From an uncultured Oscillibacter sp. (GTDB lineage Bacteria; Bacillota; Clostridia; Oscillospirales; Oscillospiraceae): 64,000 bases of DNA. The stretch covers positions 1 through 64,000 of the forward strand of contig CAJUQQ010000005.1 of NCBI GenBank assembly GCA_910588175.1, read 5' to 3'. Positions 62,623 through 64,000 of the stretch are shown piece after piece. Position 1 is the first letter of the stretch, and each line of letters begins with the position of its first letter. The notes under the pieces are model-generated. The model ran no database searches. It saw nothing but the letters and a program-made list of their open reading frames with translations, and had not been told where the DNA came from. Both the position numbers and the translations under genes were made by a program.

Positions 62623-62841
62623 TCATTTGCTGCGCCAGGTGATCCGGCCCCGGGTCAGATCATACGGGGACATCTCCACCGTGACCTTGTCGCCGGGCAG
62701 AATCCTGATGAAATTCATCCTGAGTTTCCCGGAAATATGCGCCAGAATCATGTGCCCATTTCCAATGTCAACCTGGAACGTCGTGTTGGGCAGGGCTTCC
62801 ACCACAACACCTTCCACTTCGATCATATCGGATTTTGCCAA
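62623..62841 (-). CDS. infA: Translation initiation factor IF-1
   Basis: 72 residues. The OB fold is complete: MAKSDMIEVEGVVVEALPNT, ILAHISGKLRMNFIRILPGD and RGRITWRSK. The start is a TTG, set by GGAGGG ten bases before and by the conserved MAKxDxIEVEG opening; the later ATG at codon 6 would truncate the fold. Confidence 0.96.
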   Translation of the reverse strand: MAKSDMIEVEGVVVEALPNTTFQVDIGNGHMILAHISGKLRMNFIRILPGDKVTVEMSPYDLTRGRITWRSK

Positions 62842-62844
62842 ACG

Positions 62845-63129
62845 TTATCCCTCCTGGTCCGGCTGGACCACCTCGCGGCAGGCCGCGAGGGTCCTGCGAA
62901 GCTCACTGTTGGTGATCTTCTCCTCGCTTTTGATCTTTTCGGCGAGGCGGGTCTCCTCCGCCGAGACGAAGAGCACATGCCTGCGCTTCTTCCGCTTGGG
63001 GGATTCCACCTTTCTCGATTTTCCGTCCGCCAGCAGGAGGTACTCTCCCTCCACCGCCAGCACGACAAAGAGCTTGCCCTTGTCGCGGCCCGCGTTGGAG
63101 CGGACGATGTTTGATCTCGCAATCTCCAT
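62845..63129 (-). CDS. KOW-domain RNA-binding protein
   Basis: 94 residues. The N-terminal KOW-type motif NAGRDKGKLFVVLAVEG resembles ribosomal L14e/L27e relatives, followed by a basic SPKRKKRRHVLFV and a charged helical tail. Such a gene is regularly found between map and infA in clostridia, and a ribosome- or rRNA-associated role is assumed. The start is ATG 63129 with AGGTGAG in front; the GTG at 63141 lies within that site. Only 3 bp separate it from infA. Confidence 0.85.
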   Translation of the reverse strand: MEIARSNIVRSNAGRDKGKLFVVLAVEGEYLLLADGKSRKVESPKRKKRRHVLFVSAEETRLAEKIKSEEKITNSELRRTLAACREVVQPDQEG

Positions 63130-63147
63130 GCGTTTTCTCACCTGTTG

Positions 63148-63900
63148 TCAAATGGCGGGAGCCGTCAAAATCTCCGGCTCGCCATCGGTAATCAGGATCG
63201 TGTTTTCATAGTGGGCCGCCCACTTTCCGTCGGCGGTCTTCACCGTCCAGCCGTCGCTGAGCTGGGTAATCGCGGCGGAACCGGCGTTGACCATGGGTTC
63301 GACGGCCAGGGTCATTCCCCGGAGAAGCCGGGGCCCGTGGCCCGGACGGCCGAAGTTGGGAATCTCCGGCGATTCGTGCATCTTGGCCCCCACGCCGTGG
63401 CCCACATATTCCCGGACCACGGAGAAGCCATTCCGCTCCACATAGGATTGAACCGCCGCGGAGATGTCCTGAAGACGCTGTCCCTCCCGGGCGAAGCGGA
63501 TTCCCTCAAAGAAGCTCTGCCTGGTCACGTCGATCAGGCGCCGGGCCTCCGGGGAAATCCTTCCGCAGGGGAACGTTGCCGCGCAGTCTCCATGGAAGCC
63601 CCCGATGTACGCGCCCACATCCACGCTGACGATATCGCCCTCCCGCAAGACCCGTTTGCCGGGGATGCCGTGGATGATTTCGTCGTTGACGCTGATACAA
63701 GCGCTGGCGGGATAGCCGTTGTAGTGGAGAAAGGACGGGACCGCCCCCTGTCCGCGGATAAACCGCTCCACCGCGTCGTTGATCTCCTGGGTTGTCACGC
63801 CGGGCTTTACCATTTCCCCTGCCAAGGCACGGGCAGCCGCGGTAATCTTTCCACTCCGGCGCATCAAGTCGATCTCGTGGGGGGATTTCAGGGTAATCAT
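63148..63900 (-). CDS. map: Methionine aminopeptidase type I
   Basis: 250 residues. Metal ligands lie in SVDVGAYIGGFHGDCAATF (the two Asp), GHGVGAKMHESPEIPNFG (His) and TLAVEPMVNAG (Glu), with the final Glu in the NTILIT region. It removes initiator methionine. Short type Ia form without N-terminal zinc fingers. It follows adk after a few bases. Confidence 0.97.
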   Translation of the reverse strand: MITLKSPHEIDLMRRSGKITAAARALAGEMVKPGVTTQEINDAVERFIRGQGAVPSFLHYNGYPASACISVNDEIIHGIPGKRVLREGDIVSVDVGAYIGGFHGDCAATFPCGRISPEARRLIDVTRQSFFEGIRFAREGQRLQDISAAVQSYVERNGFSVVREYVGHGVGAKMHESPEIPNFGRPGHGPRLLRGMTLAVEPMVNAGSAAITQLSDGWTVKTADGKWAAHYENTILITDGEPEILTAPAI

Positions 63901-63904
63901 CCCA

Positions 63905-64000
63905 TCATCTCCCCAGAACGCGGAGGATCGCCTGGGAAACGGCTTCCACCGTCGGCTGGTTCTCCACCGTCTTCAGCAGGCCCCGCTCCGCGTAGAACGC
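63905..64000 (-). CDS. adk: Adenylate kinase, C-terminal end (cut by window edge)
   Basis: The last 31 codons are visible: AFYAERGLLKTVENQPTVEA then VSQAILRVLGR and TGA. The YAERGLLKTV...V..I...LG end is that of adenylate kinase, and the adk-map-infA order is standard. The rest lies beyond 64000. Confidence 0.85.
   Translation of the reverse strand, partial: AFYAERGLLKTVENQPTVEAVSQAILRVLGR

Overview
The window looks like the chromosome of a GC-rich, anaerobic, spore-forming and motile Firmicute of the Oscillospiraceae type (Oscillibacter / Flavonifractor / Lawsonibacter-like). The basis is pyruvate:ferredoxin oxidoreductase, SpoVT and a SpoVK-like AAA protein, a low-GC-lineage T-box leader, glutamine synthetase III, an SLH-domain protein, a flagellin with a sigma-D promoter, and Firmicute ribosomal gene order. 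Species cannot be fixed from sequence reading alone.

Layout. 1-2330: a 142-bp tandem repeat, tRNA-Arg, a PepSY protein and a zinc-ribbon protein. 2339-20970 (minus strand): flagellin under a sigma-D promoter, then a long, mostly overlapping gene train. It encodes a sulfotransferase-like protein, an APS-kinase-like protein, a three-domain nucleotidyltransferase/cytidylyltransferase/PEP mutase fusion, an iron alcohol dehydrogenase, phosphonopyruvate decarboxylase, glycosyltransferases, CDP-glucose synthase, an FkbM methyltransferase, radical SAM enzymes and a broken TylF-type methyltransferase. I read this as a flagellin (or surface) glycan island that makes and transfers a phosphonate, probably 2-hydroxyethylphosphonate. 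21100-27350: spoVT, an Asn-type T-box with an asparagine synthetase, glnN, and an unknown protein behind a second sigma-D-like promoter. 27390-27620 and 37014-37234: two inverted 162-bp multi-hairpin elements, each lying between two copies of the local terminator hairpin. 27641-31093: a tiny ORF, ricT, holB and an asparaginase. 31258-35170: gap, a compact Fst/par-like type I toxin-antitoxin candidate, SRP RNA, dnaX and ybaB. 35216-43235: DUF4127 lipoprotein, membrane protein, apbE-NusG_II-Gx-AAA operon, and an S41-like/SLH exported protein. 43620-51000: PFOR, XRE regulator, ComM-like ATPase, two tRNA-Ser genes and a GNAT enzyme. 51100-64000: rpoBC (plus) facing the alpha/spc-end ribosomal operon (minus: adk-map-KOW-infA-rpmJ-rpsM-rpsK-rpsD-rpoA-rplQ), with a polysaccharide deacetylase between.

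The most notable things are: (i) the par-like locus at 32464-32746, where a 31-codon membrane peptide and a convergent ~66-nt RNA share a bidirectional terminator and a direct repeat covering the peptide start codon; (ii) the flagellin-linked phosphonate glycan island; (iii) the 162-bp elements that sit in duplicated terminators; (iv) a structured repeat family placed in the same orientation directly 3' of tRNA, flagellin and PFOR genes. Promoter and terminator calls are by eye against consensus.
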